Positions 1 through 7,524 of a stretch of DNA of 64,000 nucleotides are shown here, in pieces (position 1 is the stretch's first letter; each line of letters starts with the position of its first letter). A model generated the notes under the pieces. That model did not search any database. It saw only the letters and a list, made by a program, of their open reading frames with translations, and had not been told where the DNA came from. Where the stretch lies: assembly GCF_007995245.1 (NCBI RefSeq), contig NZ_VCBA01000006.1, positions 186,001 through 250,000 of the forward strand, read 5' to 3'. Source of the stretch: Tateyamaria sp. syn59. Its GTDB lineage: Bacteria; Pseudomonadota; Alphaproteobacteria; Rhodobacterales; Rhodobacteraceae. The position numbers were made by a program, and so were the translations under genes.

Positions 1-6
1 AAGCCG

Positions 7-633
7 TCAGCGGATCGGGGTGAATAGCGCATCCTTCGCAGTGCAGTCCCGCACCACGTCCTGCCCGCAAGGCACCGGGTCGAGGTCGCGGGACAGGCAT
101 ATCCGGGCCTCCTGGATATGCCCCTGGCGGCAGGTGATGGTCACACCGTCGGGCTCCATGCCCGGATTGGCCTGCAAGAACGCCTCTTCCACCACGGACG
201 CGGGCAGCTTCACCGTCTTGTCCAGTTTGCGAAACACCTCCGGTCGGACCACGCGGCCATAGGCTTCCCGCGAAAGCGCGTAGTAGGCGGTCGCGGACAG
301 GCCGGAACAAACCCCGTGTTTCTTCCACTGATGCCACGCCAGACCGGATGTTCCCATGATATCCGCCATATCGCGGGTCATGGCTCGGCTAGGCGGACGC
401 TCAGCCGTCTGGCAATACTCCGGCCATCCCCGATGATATTGCGGCCACAGCCCATGCAGGATCCAGCCGTGATCGTGCCGCGCATCGCACTGGTCCGATC
501 CGCGCGCGTCACCTTCATAGGCGCACCAGTTCGGCGACCAGCTCAGGGACAGCACGTAGTAGTCGAATTCGCTGGACCGATCCTGTGCCCAGGCCCCCGT
601 CACCATCACCAGCCACATCAAAACAACACGCAT
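7..633 (-). CDS. Ribonuclease T2 family protein (RNase I-like), secreted
   Basis: Probable periplasmic endoribonuclease cleaving RNA through a 2',3'-cyclic phosphate. The 208-residue product starts with a short hydrophobic signal peptide (about residues 1-16, ending AWA). Both catalytic segments of the T2 family are present: HGLWPQ at residues 60-65 and a W-x-x-H-W/K-K-H-G-x-C block around residues 100-109, supplying the two active-site histidines. Six or more cysteines fit the disulfide-rich fold. Length is normal for bacterial members. It is transcribed away from trcR and ends at the window edge, so its downstream partner is not visible. Assignment is by motif; specificity is not readable. 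Confidence 0.9.
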   Translation of the reverse strand: MRVVLMWLVMVTGAWAQDRSSEFDYYVLSLSWSPNWCAYEGDARGSDQCDARHDHGWILHGLWPQYHRGWPEYCQTAERPPSRAMTRDMADIMGTSGLAWHQWKKHGVCSGLSATAYYALSREAYGRVVRPEVFRKLDKTVKLPASVVEEAFLQANPGMEPDGVTITCRQGHIQEARICLSRDLDPVPCGQDVVRDCTAKDALFTPIR

Positions 634-759
634 CAGGCTTTCCTTTTCCGTTCCGCCCGACTATATCGACCCGAAGTTCCCCGACAACGGAAACCCGCTC
701 TGACCTCCAGGGCAGCCTATTTCAGGCGACGGGACAGTTATGCATAGGAGCATGTGACA

Positions 760-1515
760 ATGGCAAAACCGATCATGGCCAAGGCCACCGCCGTCTGGCT
801 GGTGGACAACACGACGATCAGCTTCAAGCAGATCGCGGACTTTGTTGGCATGCACGAGCTGGAAGTGCAGGGCATCGCCGATGGTGACGTCGCTGCAGGG
901 GTCAAGGGCTTTGATCCCATTGCAAACAACCAACTCACGCAGGAAGAGATCGACAGCGCCGAAGCGAGCCCGCTGCACAAGCTGAAGCTCAAGTTCAACG
1001 CCGCTGCTGTGGGTGAAGAAAAGCGTCGCGGCCCCCGCTACACGCCCCTGTCCAAGCGTCAAGACCGTCCCGCAGCGATCTACTGGCTGGTGAAATTCCA
1101 TCCCGAACTGACCGATGGTCAGATCTCGAAACTCGTGGGCACGACGAAGCCGACGATCCAGTCGATTCGCGAGCGCACGCACTGGAACATTGCCAACATC
1201 CAGCCGGTGGACCCGGTGGCACTGGGCCTGACCAAGCAGTCCGAGCTTGACGCCGCCGTGCAAAAGGCAGCTTCGAAGAAAGCCGCTGAAGGCTCTGTCA
1301 TGTCCGACGACGAGCGCCGCAAGCTTGTGAGCACCGAACAGTCGCTGGGCATGGAAGCCGAGCCCAAGATCCCCACTGCCATCGAAGGGCTCGAGACCTT
1401 CTCGCTCGCTGATGATGACGAGGATGACAAGGAAGACGAAAGCACCCTCGTGGATGCCGACAGCTTCTTCAACCTGCCCAAGGGCGGTGGCGAAGACGAA
1501 GACGAACAGCCATAA
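760..1515 (+). CDS. trcR: DUF1013 protein, TrcR-type cell-cycle transcriptional regulator
   Basis: 251 residues. Recognised as the alphaproteobacterial DUF1013 family, whose Caulobacter member TrcR is a cell-cycle transcription factor. The N-terminal half is basic and helical with two helix-turn-helix-like stretches (about residues 10-45 and 95-130, the latter containing TDGQISKLVGTTKPTIQSIR). The C-terminal 40 residues are very acidic (runs of D/E). The ATG at 760 is preferred over the in-frame GTG at 754 because GGAG (747-750) is 9 bases upstream of it and only 3 from the GTG. A perfect hairpin with a T run 69 bases after the stop (1584-1616) probably ends this transcript, although it lies inside otsB. 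Confidence 0.82.
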   Translation: MAKPIMAKATAVWLVDNTTISFKQIADFVGMHELEVQGIADGDVAAGVKGFDPIANNQLTQEEIDSAEASPLHKLKLKFNAAAVGEEKRRGPRYTPLSKRQDRPAAIYWLVKFHPELTDGQISKLVGTTKPTIQSIRERTHWNIANIQPVDPVALGLTKQSELDAAVQKAASKKAAEGSVMSDDERRKLVSTEQSLGMEAEPKIPTAIEGLETFSLADDDEDDKEDESTLVDADSFFNLPKGGGEDEDEQP

Positions 1516-1554
1516 AGTCGGGAACCTTTTCCCCTCTTGCCGCGTTGCAGCGTT

Positions 1555-2295
1555 ATGGACGCTACAAACATGAACATCCCCGAATTGCCGCCTTGCACAA
1601 AGGCGGCAATTTTTTTGGACTTCGACGGCACGCTGGTGGACATCGCACCGACGCCCGACGGCATCCATATCCCCGACACGCTGCCCGCGCTGCTCAACGA
1701 CCTGCGGGATCAGGCAGGCGGCGCGCTGGTCGTCATCTCGGGCCGCGCGGCGGGGGATCTGGCCCAATGGCTACCCGACTACACGGGCCTCATCGTCGGG
1801 GGACACGGGGCAGAGTGGCGGCGCGACGGCAAGGTCACGCCCCGCGTGGACCTGGCGCAAGACAGCCTTGACATGCTGCGCGATGCCGCCAGCGCTTTCG
1901 CAGGCACCTATCCTCCCGTCCTGCTCGAAGAAAAGCCAACCGGCCTCGTCCTGCACTACCGCGCCCAGCCCGACCTGCAACAGACTGTCGAAACCTTCAC
2001 TGCCCATCTCGCCCAGACCCACACCGACTTCGAAGCGCAACCCGCCAAGATGGCGGTCGAGATGCGGCCGCAAGGCGTGGGCAAGGACCTCGCCATCGCC
2101 GACATCATGGGCTTCGACCTCTTCTCCGGTCGCATCCCTGTGATGATCGGCGACGACACCACCGATGAACCCGCCATGGAATGGGCCCAAAAACAAGGCG
2201 GGCTCGGGATCAAGGTCGGCCCGGGTGAGACGAAAGCCCACCATCGCTTGCCTGACACGCAAGCCGTGCATACCTTGCTGAGACATTGGGCCTGA
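1555..2295 (+). CDS. otsB: Trehalose-6-phosphate phosphatase
   Basis: Dephosphorylates trehalose-6-phosphate to trehalose, the second step of the OtsA/OtsB pathway for osmoprotection. The product of about 246 residues belongs to the HAD superfamily: DFDGT at residues 22-26 (nucleophile Asp and acid/base Asp), an ISGR motif II and GDDTTDE motif IV near residue 200. The start is uncertain: ATG codons at 1555 and 1570 and a TTG at 1537 are in frame and none has a good Shine-Dalgarno sequence. An intrinsic terminator overlaps codons that encode the first beta strand, so translation must pass through it. otsA follows after 19 bases. Confidence 0.9.
   Translation: MDATNMNIPELPPCTKAAIFLDFDGTLVDIAPTPDGIHIPDTLPALLNDLRDQAGGALVVISGRAAGDLAQWLPDYTGLIVGGHGAEWRRDGKVTPRVDLAQDSLDMLRDAASAFAGTYPPVLLEEKPTGLVLHYRAQPDLQQTVETFTAHLAQTHTDFEAQPAKMAVEMRPQGVGKDLAIADIMGFDLFSGRIPVMIGDDTTDEPAMEWAQKQGGLGIKVGPGETKAHHRLPDTQAVHTLLRHWA
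1584..1616 (+). terminator. Intrinsic terminator embedded in the 5' coding region of otsB
   Basis: Perfect 11-bp stem (1584-1594 with 1600-1610), a 5-base loop (gcaca) and seven T residues (1610-1616). It lies 69 bases after the trcR stop, where a trcR terminator would be expected, yet codons within it encode the start of otsB, leading into the catalytic DFDGT. It is either a dual-use sequence or an attenuator for the ots genes. Confidence 0.75.
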
Positions 2296-2314
2296 GGCCC
2301 AAGGAGATCCCGAA

Positions 2315-3670
2315 GTGACTGCCCGCCTCATCGTCGTATCCAACCGCATCCCGACCGAGGCGGAGCCATCAGGCGGGTTGGTCGTCGCCCTTCACGACTG
2401 TCTCACGGCGCAGGGCGGCGTGTGGATCGGCACCAGCGGCGCCCCCGTGAAGCAACCCGAACCGGAACTGCGCCAGATCGCCCAAGGCGCCTACACCCGC
2501 ATGGTCTTCGACATTTCCGAAGACGAGCACGAAGGCTACTACCTCGGCTACGCGAATTCCGTCCTCTGGCCGCTCTTCCACCGGCGCGCCGACCTCATGC
2601 ACGTGCAGCCCGAATACGCGGACCACTACATGGCCGTGAACACGCGCCTCGCCGACATGCTGGCTGACTTCGCGCAGCCCGATGACCTCCTCTGGATCCA
2701 CGACTACCACTTCCTGCCGCTCGCCGCCCTGCTACGAGAGCGTGGCGTGACCTGCCGCATCGGCTTCTTCCTGCACATCCCATTCCCCGTGGTCTCCGAC
2801 ATCCTCGCCCTGCCGCAAGCCAACGAGCTCAAGGACTGGGTGGCCGCCTACGACGTCTTCGGCGTCCAGACCGAAGGCGACGTCGGACGGGTCATGGCCC
2901 ATTACCGCGACGACCCCGACGCAGTCTTCGACACGCAGGGGCGCATGGTGTCGCTGGATGACGGGGCCACACCCCGCCACTTCCCAATCGGCATTGACGC
3001 CCGCGACTTCGCAGCACTGGCGCAGGCCCAAGCCGACGCCGTCCCGCTCGCCATGACGCTGGGCCAAAAGCTGGTTCTTGGTGTCGACCGGCTCGACTAC
3101 TCCAAGGGGCTCGTGCACCGCTTCGACGGCTTCGCCGCCTATCTTGAGGCGCGCACGCCCGACACACCCAAGGCGACGCTGCTGCAAATCGCACCCCCCT
3201 CGCGCGAGGATGTAGATGCCTACAAGGACATCCGGACCGAACTTGAACAGACCGCCGGCATGATCAATGGCGCCCACGCCGAACTCGACTGGACCCCGAT
3301 CCGCTACATCCGCCGCAATGTTGAGCGTGACACGCTCGCCAGCGTCTACCGCCGGGCAGACGTGGCCATGGTCACGCCGCTCGCGGACGGCATGAACCTG
3401 GTGGCCAAGGAATTCGTGGCGGCACAGGACCCCGACGACCCCGGTGTCCTGATCCTGTCCCACTTCGCGGGTGCCGCCGAACAACTCACCGACGCGCTCA
3501 TGGTGAACCCCTATGACGCGGCAGAGGTGGGAGAGGCCGTGCAGACTGCCCTCACCATGCCGCTGGCCGAACGCAAGGCGCGGCACGCGCGCCTGCTCGA
3601 AAACGTGATGACCGAAGACATCGCATGGTGGACCCGCAGCTATCTGGGTGCGCTGCGCGGCACGGGCTGA
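2315..3670 (+). CDS. otsA: Alpha,alpha-trehalose-phosphate synthase (UDP-forming)
   Basis: GT20 glycosyltransferase joining UDP-glucose and glucose-6-phosphate. 451 residues, the usual length. The N-terminus has LIVVSNRIP followed by a GGL loop for the donor phosphate, then WIHDYHF in the first Rossmann domain and [11 protein letters not shown], a hallmark of the family, in the second. [13 protein letters not shown] near residue 365 provides the nucleotide-sugar site. The GTG start is supported by AAGGAG 8 bases upstream. Placed directly after otsB, so the two enzymes are probably co-transcribed; the order otsB-otsA is the reverse of E. coli. Confidence 0.93.
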   Translation: MTARLIVVSNRIPTEAEPSGGLVVALHDCLTAQGGVWIGTSGAPVKQPEPELRQIAQGAYTRMVFDISEDEHEGYYLGYANSVLWPLFHRRADLMHVQPEYADHYMAVNTRLADMLADFAQPDDLLWIHDYHFLPLAALLRERGVTCRIGFFLHIPFPVVSDILALPQANELKDWVAAYDVFGVQTEGDVGRVMAHYRDDPDAVFDTQGRMVSLDDGATPRHFPIGIDARDFAALAQAQADAVPLAMTLGQKLVLGVDRLDYSKGLVHRFDGFAAYLEARTPDTPKATLLQIAPPSREDVDAYKDIRTELEQTAGMINGAHAELDWTPIRYIRRNVERDTLASVYRRADVAMVTPLADGMNLVAKEFVAAQDPDDPGVLILSHFAGAAEQLTDALMVNPYDAAEVGEAVQTALTMPLAERKARHARLLENVMTEDIAWWTRSYLGALRGTG

Positions 3671-3736
3671 AGACGGCCTTCCCCTCGGCCCACGCCAGCC
3701 GTAGGGTGGCCGTGATCCAAGCTGAGGGCCCGTCCG

Positions 3737-4780
3737 ATGAACCAATACGCTGCCATGTCCACCACCCCGACCGCACCCATCATCTGCGACCTGCGCAGCG
3801 ATACGGTCACACGGCCCGATGCCGCCATGCGCAAAGCCATGGCCGACGCCGAAGTGGGCGATGACGTCTTTGGCGATGATCCCACTGTCCACCGGCTTGA
3901 AGCGACGCTCGCCGAACGGCTGGGCAAGGACGCGGGCGTCTTTCTCGCCTCCGGCACGCAAAGCAATTTCGTGGGCCTTCTGGCGCATTGCAGCCGGGGG
4001 GAGGAGATCGTCACCGGCCGCCCTTACCACATCCACAGATACGAGGCCAAAGGCGCCTCCGTCCTCGGCGGTATCGCCTTCGAACCGCTTGATCCGGTCG
4101 CCGACGGCGCGCTTGAGGCCGACGCGATCGCGGCAGCGGTCAAGGAGGACGACCCCCACATGCCCGTGACCCGCCTTCTGGGCCTCGAAAACACCCACAA
4201 CGGCATCGCGATTCCGCTCACCCGCTTGGGCGAAGCAGTGCAGGCGGGCCGCGATACTGGTCTCGCCGTCCACCTCGACGGCGCGCGCTATTTCAACGCC
4301 ATCGCGGCCTTGAACTGCCCCGAACAGGCGCTCGCCGACATGTTCGACAGCGTCTCGATCTGCCTGTCCAAAGGGCTCGGCGCACCCATCGGCTCCGTCC
4401 TCCTCGGCCCTGCGGACCTCGTCGCCCGCGCCCGGCGCTGGCGCAAGATGCTAGGCGGCGGGATGCGGCAGGCGGGGGTACTGGCCGCCGCAGGCCTGCA
4501 TGCGCTTGACCACAACACCGCCCGCCTGACCGAAGACCACGCCCGCGCCGCGACCCTTGCCGATGCCCTGCGCCCCTTCGGCGACGTGCAGCACGCCACC
4601 AACATGATCTTCTTCACCCCGCCCGGCGGCGTGACCGAGGCGCTGCCGCAGCACATGGCCACCCATGGCGTGCAACTGACCGGGTCCACCGGCACCACGC
4701 GCCTTGTGCTGCACAAGGATGTAACGGACGAGGGGCTGCAAGCCGCCATCACCGGATTCCGCAGCTTTTTCGGGGGTTAG
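3737..4780 (+). CDS. ltaE: Low-specificity L-threonine aldolase
   Basis: PLP-dependent fold type I enzyme cleaving L-threonine or L-allo-threonine to glycine and acetaldehyde. 347 residues. Visible family features: DLRSDTVTRP at the N-terminus, GDDVFGDDPTV, ASGTQSN in the cofactor site, HLDGAR with the Asp that contacts the PLP ring nitrogen, and SICLSKGLGAPIGS containing the Schiff-base lysine. The start at 3737 has GAGGG about 10 bases upstream; an ATG at 3755 has no such signal. It converges on recR, and the gap between them holds an unusual repeat array. Confidence 0.88.
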   Translation: MNQYAAMSTTPTAPIICDLRSDTVTRPDAAMRKAMADAEVGDDVFGDDPTVHRLEATLAERLGKDAGVFLASGTQSNFVGLLAHCSRGEEIVTGRPYHIHRYEAKGASVLGGIAFEPLDPVADGALEADAIAAAVKEDDPHMPVTRLLGLENTHNGIAIPLTRLGEAVQAGRDTGLAVHLDGARYFNAIAALNCPEQALADMFDSVSICLSKGLGAPIGSVLLGPADLVARARRWRKMLGGGMRQAGVLAAAGLHALDHNTARLTEDHARAATLADALRPFGDVQHATNMIFFTPPGGVTEALPQHMATHGVQLTGSTGTTRLVLHKDVTDEGLQAAITGFRSFFGG

Positions 4781-4801
4781 GGGCGCGAACTTTTCCCAAG
4801 A

Positions 4802-5011
4802 GTTAAGGCTACCGCACAAACCTTAACGCCGGACATTCGTTAACGGAGTGTGACTGGCGTTGGGCCAAGCAAAACACGTAGTTTCAGGGTCAAAATGTGC
4901 AGTTTGTGCAAAACCCCCGGATTTCGGCTTGTTCTGGCCGGGTCAAAACACGCAATTTCCCCCCGAAACTATGCAGTTTGCAAAAGTTAAGCCACCGCAC
5001 GGCGCCTTAAC
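4802..5011. repeat. Array of four 17-bp motifs flanked by two GTTAAG/CTTAAC dyads
   Basis: The ltaE/recR convergent gap holds four related 17-mers starting at 4870, 4891, 4944 and 4965 (type CAAAACACGYARTTTCN; the last is a dyad AAACT-atgc-AGTTT). Starts are 21, 53 and 21 bases apart, near whole helical turns. On the left is GTTAAGG-N12-CCTTAAC (4802-4827), on the right GTTAAG-N14-CTTAAC (4986-5011), both containing ACCGCAC. No ORF fits here. The appearance is of a protein-binding array, but no binding protein can be named. Confidence 0.6.
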
Positions 5012-5014
5012 ACA

Positions 5015-5608
5015 TCACAGAGCCTTCCGGGCCCGCAGGGCCGCTGTGATCGTGCCGTCGTCGAGATAATCCAGCTCGCCCCCAATCGGCACCCCTTGAG
5101 CAAGCGAGGTCAGCTTGACCTGTCCCTCAAGCTGATCCGCGATGTAATGCGCCGTCGTCTGCCCGTCGATCGTGGCGTTCAGGGCCAGGATCACCTCGCT
5201 GATATTCTCGGTCTGCACCCGGTCGATCAGGCGCGGAATCCGCAGCTCCTCCGGCCCAATGGCGTCCAGTGCCGACAGCGTCCCACCCAGCACATGATAG
5301 CGCCCCTTGAACACGCCAGCCCGCTCCATCGCCCACAGGTCCGCCACGTCCTCAACCACACAAAGCTCTGAATTCGCACGCTTTTCCGAGGTGCAGATAT
5401 CGCAAATATCGCTGGTGCCCACGTTCCCGCAATTCAGGCATTCCCGCGCGGTCACGGCCACAGTCTGCATCAGATCGGCCAGCGGTGTTAGCAGAAGCGC
5501 GCGCTTGCGGATCAGGTGCAGCACCGCGCGCCGGGCCGAGCGTGGCCCAAGCCCCGGCAGCTTTGCCATCATCTCGATCAGGTTGTCTATGTCGCGGGTG
5601 CTGCTCAT
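5015..5608 (-). CDS. recR: Recombination mediator protein RecR
   Basis: Works with RecF/RecO to load RecA at gaps and stalled forks. 197 residues from the ATG at 5608, the normal RecR length; in-frame upstream codons to 5665 are not needed. The helix-hairpin-helix region is [16 protein letters not shown] (about residues 17-32), followed by a four-cysteine zinc site (CxxC ... CxxC, residues 58-73) and a Toprim domain beginning [16 protein letters not shown]. It sits in the classic dnaX-ebfC-recR neighbourhood, but an opposite-strand gene separates it from ebfC, so it may have its own promoter. Confidence 0.93.
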   Translation of the reverse strand: MSSTRDIDNLIEMMAKLPGLGPRSARRAVLHLIRKRALLLTPLADLMQTVAVTARECLNCGNVGTSDICDICTSEKRANSELCVVEDVADLWAMERAGVFKGRYHVLGGTLSALDAIGPEELRIPRLIDRVQTENISEVILALNATIDGQTTAHYIADQLEGQVKLTSLAQGVPIGGELDYLDDGTITAALRARKAL

Positions 5609-5722
5609 CGTGTTGATCCTATTGCGCATTTTGCAGAACAAAAAGGGTCTGTTTCGGTTCACCACTTTTCAACCATACGGGGGCTAGGGTGCCGCAAATC
5701 AGTGATCAAACGCAGGTGGGCG

Positions 5723-6343
5723 ATGCGCGTTATGAGGTGGAGTATCCCGTTGTTTCTATGCGCTTTTCTGCTGCCGGATTTTGCGCGCGCCTGCATCTAT
5801 CCCAGCAGCTTGCGCAGCATCAATGCGACACTCCTGGCCGTTTTGAACAGCGGAGGCACCGTGTCGATCCATCACCGCGATGCGTTGCGGCGCAGCTTGA
5901 GCCAACTGGAAACACCGATCCTGCTGCGCACATTGCAAGAGGACGTGGGGCGCCGTGACGCGCGCTCTGCGCGCAGCATTCTTTCCGTGGCAGAGGCGCT
6001 CGCAGATGGACGGGGCCTCCGCGTTGAGGAGGGTTTGCGCAATGATGTCAGTCGCCTTGCCGGTGCCGCAGACGAGGCCTGTTCAGGAACAGTGGATGCT
6101 GCCACGTCAGGTGACAGTGCGGCAGGTGCAGAGCAGGGCAAAGAGCGCAGCACGGGTCAGGGTGGCCGCCCACTGACCTTCCGCGAGGGTGTGGTTAGGC
6201 TCAGCATGACTTTTACCGTTTACTTGGTTTTCCTGGCCTTCCTGCTTGGCCTGCGGCGCCAAATCCGCGAGCGTCGGGCGCAGATCACGCAGGAAGAGGG
6301 AAAGACGCAAGCGGTCCAGCCCTTTGATCAATCACCGATCTGA
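5723..6343 (+). CDS. Hypothetical exported protein with C-terminal membrane anchor
   Basis: Not recognised. About 206 residues. A signal peptide is clear (MRVMRWSIPLFLCAFLLP..ARA, residues 1-23), then a cysteine-containing mature start, a helical middle, a low-complexity Gly/Ala/Ser/Glu stretch (about 120-150) and one transmembrane helix (about 165-185) before a basic tail. The ATG at 5723 has AGGTGG a few bases upstream. It lies on the strand opposite to ebfC and recR and ends 6 bases from the ebfC stop, splitting an otherwise conserved gene group. Function cannot be inferred. Confidence 0.65.
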   Translation: MRVMRWSIPLFLCAFLLPDFARACIYPSSLRSINATLLAVLNSGGTVSIHHRDALRRSLSQLETPILLRTLQEDVGRRDARSARSILSVAEALADGRGLRVEEGLRNDVSRLAGAADEACSGTVDAATSGDSAAGAEQGKERSTGQGGRPLTFREGVVRLSMTFTVYLVFLAFLLGLRRQIRERRAQITQEEGKTQAVQPFDQSPI

Positions 6344-6349
6344 GCGTCT

Positions 6350-6694
6350 TCAGAAGGGCAGCTTCATCCCCGGCGGCAGGCCCAGTCCTTCGGTCAGCTT
6401 GCTCATTTCTTCCTGAGCGCGCTCCTGTGCTTTGGCCTGCGCGTCCTTGATCGCGGCCAAGATTAAGTCCTCGACCACTTCCTTGTCATCGCTGGAAAAG
6501 ATCGATGGATCAATATCAAGCGCAGTCAGCTCGCCCTTGGCCGTCGCCGTTGCCTTGACCAGACCAGCCCCGCTTTCGCCGGTAACCATGACGCTATGCA
6601 ACTCATCCTGCATCTCAGCCATTTTGGTCTGCATTTCCTGGGCCTTTTTCATCATGCCGGCCATATCGCCGAGCCCGCCAAGTCCTTTGAGCAT
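6350..6694 (-). CDS. ebfC: YbaB/EbfC family nucleoid-associated protein
   Basis: Small DNA-binding protein, 114 residues, normal length. The Met-rich amphipathic helix GDMAGMMKKAQEMQTKMAEMQ at the N-terminus and the VTGESGAGLVKATATAKGE segment followed by an acidic loop and a second long helix are diagnostic of the YbaB dimer fold. Known family members bind DNA with little sequence preference and are linked to DnaX and RecR by gene order. Here it follows the membrane-protein gene directly (that gene's stop is adjacent to this ATG), in the operon starting with dnaX. Confidence 0.9.
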   Translation of the reverse strand: MLKGLGGLGDMAGMMKKAQEMQTKMAEMQDELHSVMVTGESGAGLVKATATAKGELTALDIDPSIFSSDDKEVVEDLILAAIKDAQAKAQERAQEEMSKLTEGLGLPPGMKLPF

Positions 6695-7117
6695 CTAACT
6701 CTCCGATCCATCTGCGCCGCCCGTTCGCGGCTTGGTATAAAGTACAATCCCCACACATATCGCAGCGACGGCCACGATGAACAAGGTCGGCGCGCCCACA
6801 CACCCCTCTGCCATCGCTTGGGGGCGTAGGCCCGTGGGATCCGCCATCGTGACAACGGTGATGAAGACCGTCCACAATATAACTGCGGCCAGGCCGATCC
6901 ATTGCTGCCGAAACCGCAGCGCGATCAGAGACAGTAGCAACAGCGCAACGCCCGCAGGTGACAGAAACAGACTGACGGCTTCGCCAAGCATGCCAACCGG
7001 TTCTCCATCCCAATCCGGTCGCGCCGCACGACATGCATCAGCCAGTGCAGTGCCAGGCCACAGGGTGAAAAGTAGAAAAGCCAGTGGATGTTCACCGAAG
7101 AGACGGCGTTGCGTCAT
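6695..7117 (-). CDS. Hypothetical multi-pass membrane protein
   Basis: Not recognised. 140 residues with a hydrophobic N-terminus that could be a signal peptide or first helix (HPLAFLLFTLWPGTALA), and three further hydrophobic segments (about residues 49-66, 70-92 and 108-127). Cysteines occur just after the first segment and in a short loop before the last. Its ATG overlaps the ridA stop (ATGA) and its stop abuts the ebfC start, so it is translationally coupled in the dnaX operon. No conserved catalytic residues are visible. Confidence 0.6.
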   Translation of the reverse strand: MTQRRLFGEHPLAFLLFTLWPGTALADACRAARPDWDGEPVGMLGEAVSLFLSPAGVALLLLSLIALRFRQQWIGLAAVILWTVFITVVTMADPTGLRPQAMAEGCVGAPTLFIVAVAAICVGIVLYTKPRTGGADGSES

Positions 7118-7524
7118 ACATTCTCTCCGGGCAAGCGGGCGACGATTTTCAGCTCGACAATGACGCCGTCCGTCGCAAATCCAGCCACCTCGATCGCGGT
7201 CCAGGCCGGGTAGGGCTGTTGGACATACCCCGCGCGGATCGTCTTGAAATCCTCCAGATGATCCCTGAGGCCCACATGGAAACTGGTCATGTCCACGACG
7301 TTGCTCCAGTCGAGGTCACCTGCCGCCAAAACCGCGGTCACGGTGTCAAAGGCCACACGCATCTGCGCAACCGGATCGCTGGGCGGCGGGCCATCGACGG
7401 GGCAGCCGTTGAACCCGGTCAGAAAGACATGATCGCCGGACACACGCGCCGGTGACATGCGCCAATCGCGCACAAGATCCTGCATGCCTTCAGGCACGAT
7501 GACACCGCGCTCAGTCTTCTTCAA
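7114..7524 (-). CDS. RidA/YjgF family protein
   Basis: Likely enamine/imine deaminase or a relative. 136 residues, the typical length. Family segments are visible: a hydrophobic strand ending in FLTG, ALAAGDLDWSNVVDMTSFHVGL and a C-terminal ..AWTAIEVAGFATDGVIVELKIVA strand. The usual RidA catalytic arginine in an R-V/C-x-V context near residue 105 is not evident, which suggests a subfamily other than canonical RidA. It overlaps the 3' end of dnaX by 14 bases and the next gene by 4, so the three are one transcription unit. The link with DNA polymerase is positional only. Confidence 0.8.
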   Translation of the reverse strand: MKKTERGVIVPEGMQDLVRDWRMSPARVSGDHVFLTGFNGCPVDGPPPSDPVAQMRVAFDTVTAVLAAGDLDWSNVVDMTSFHVGLRDHLEDFKTIRAGYVQQPYPAWTAIEVAGFATDGVIVELKIVARLPGENV

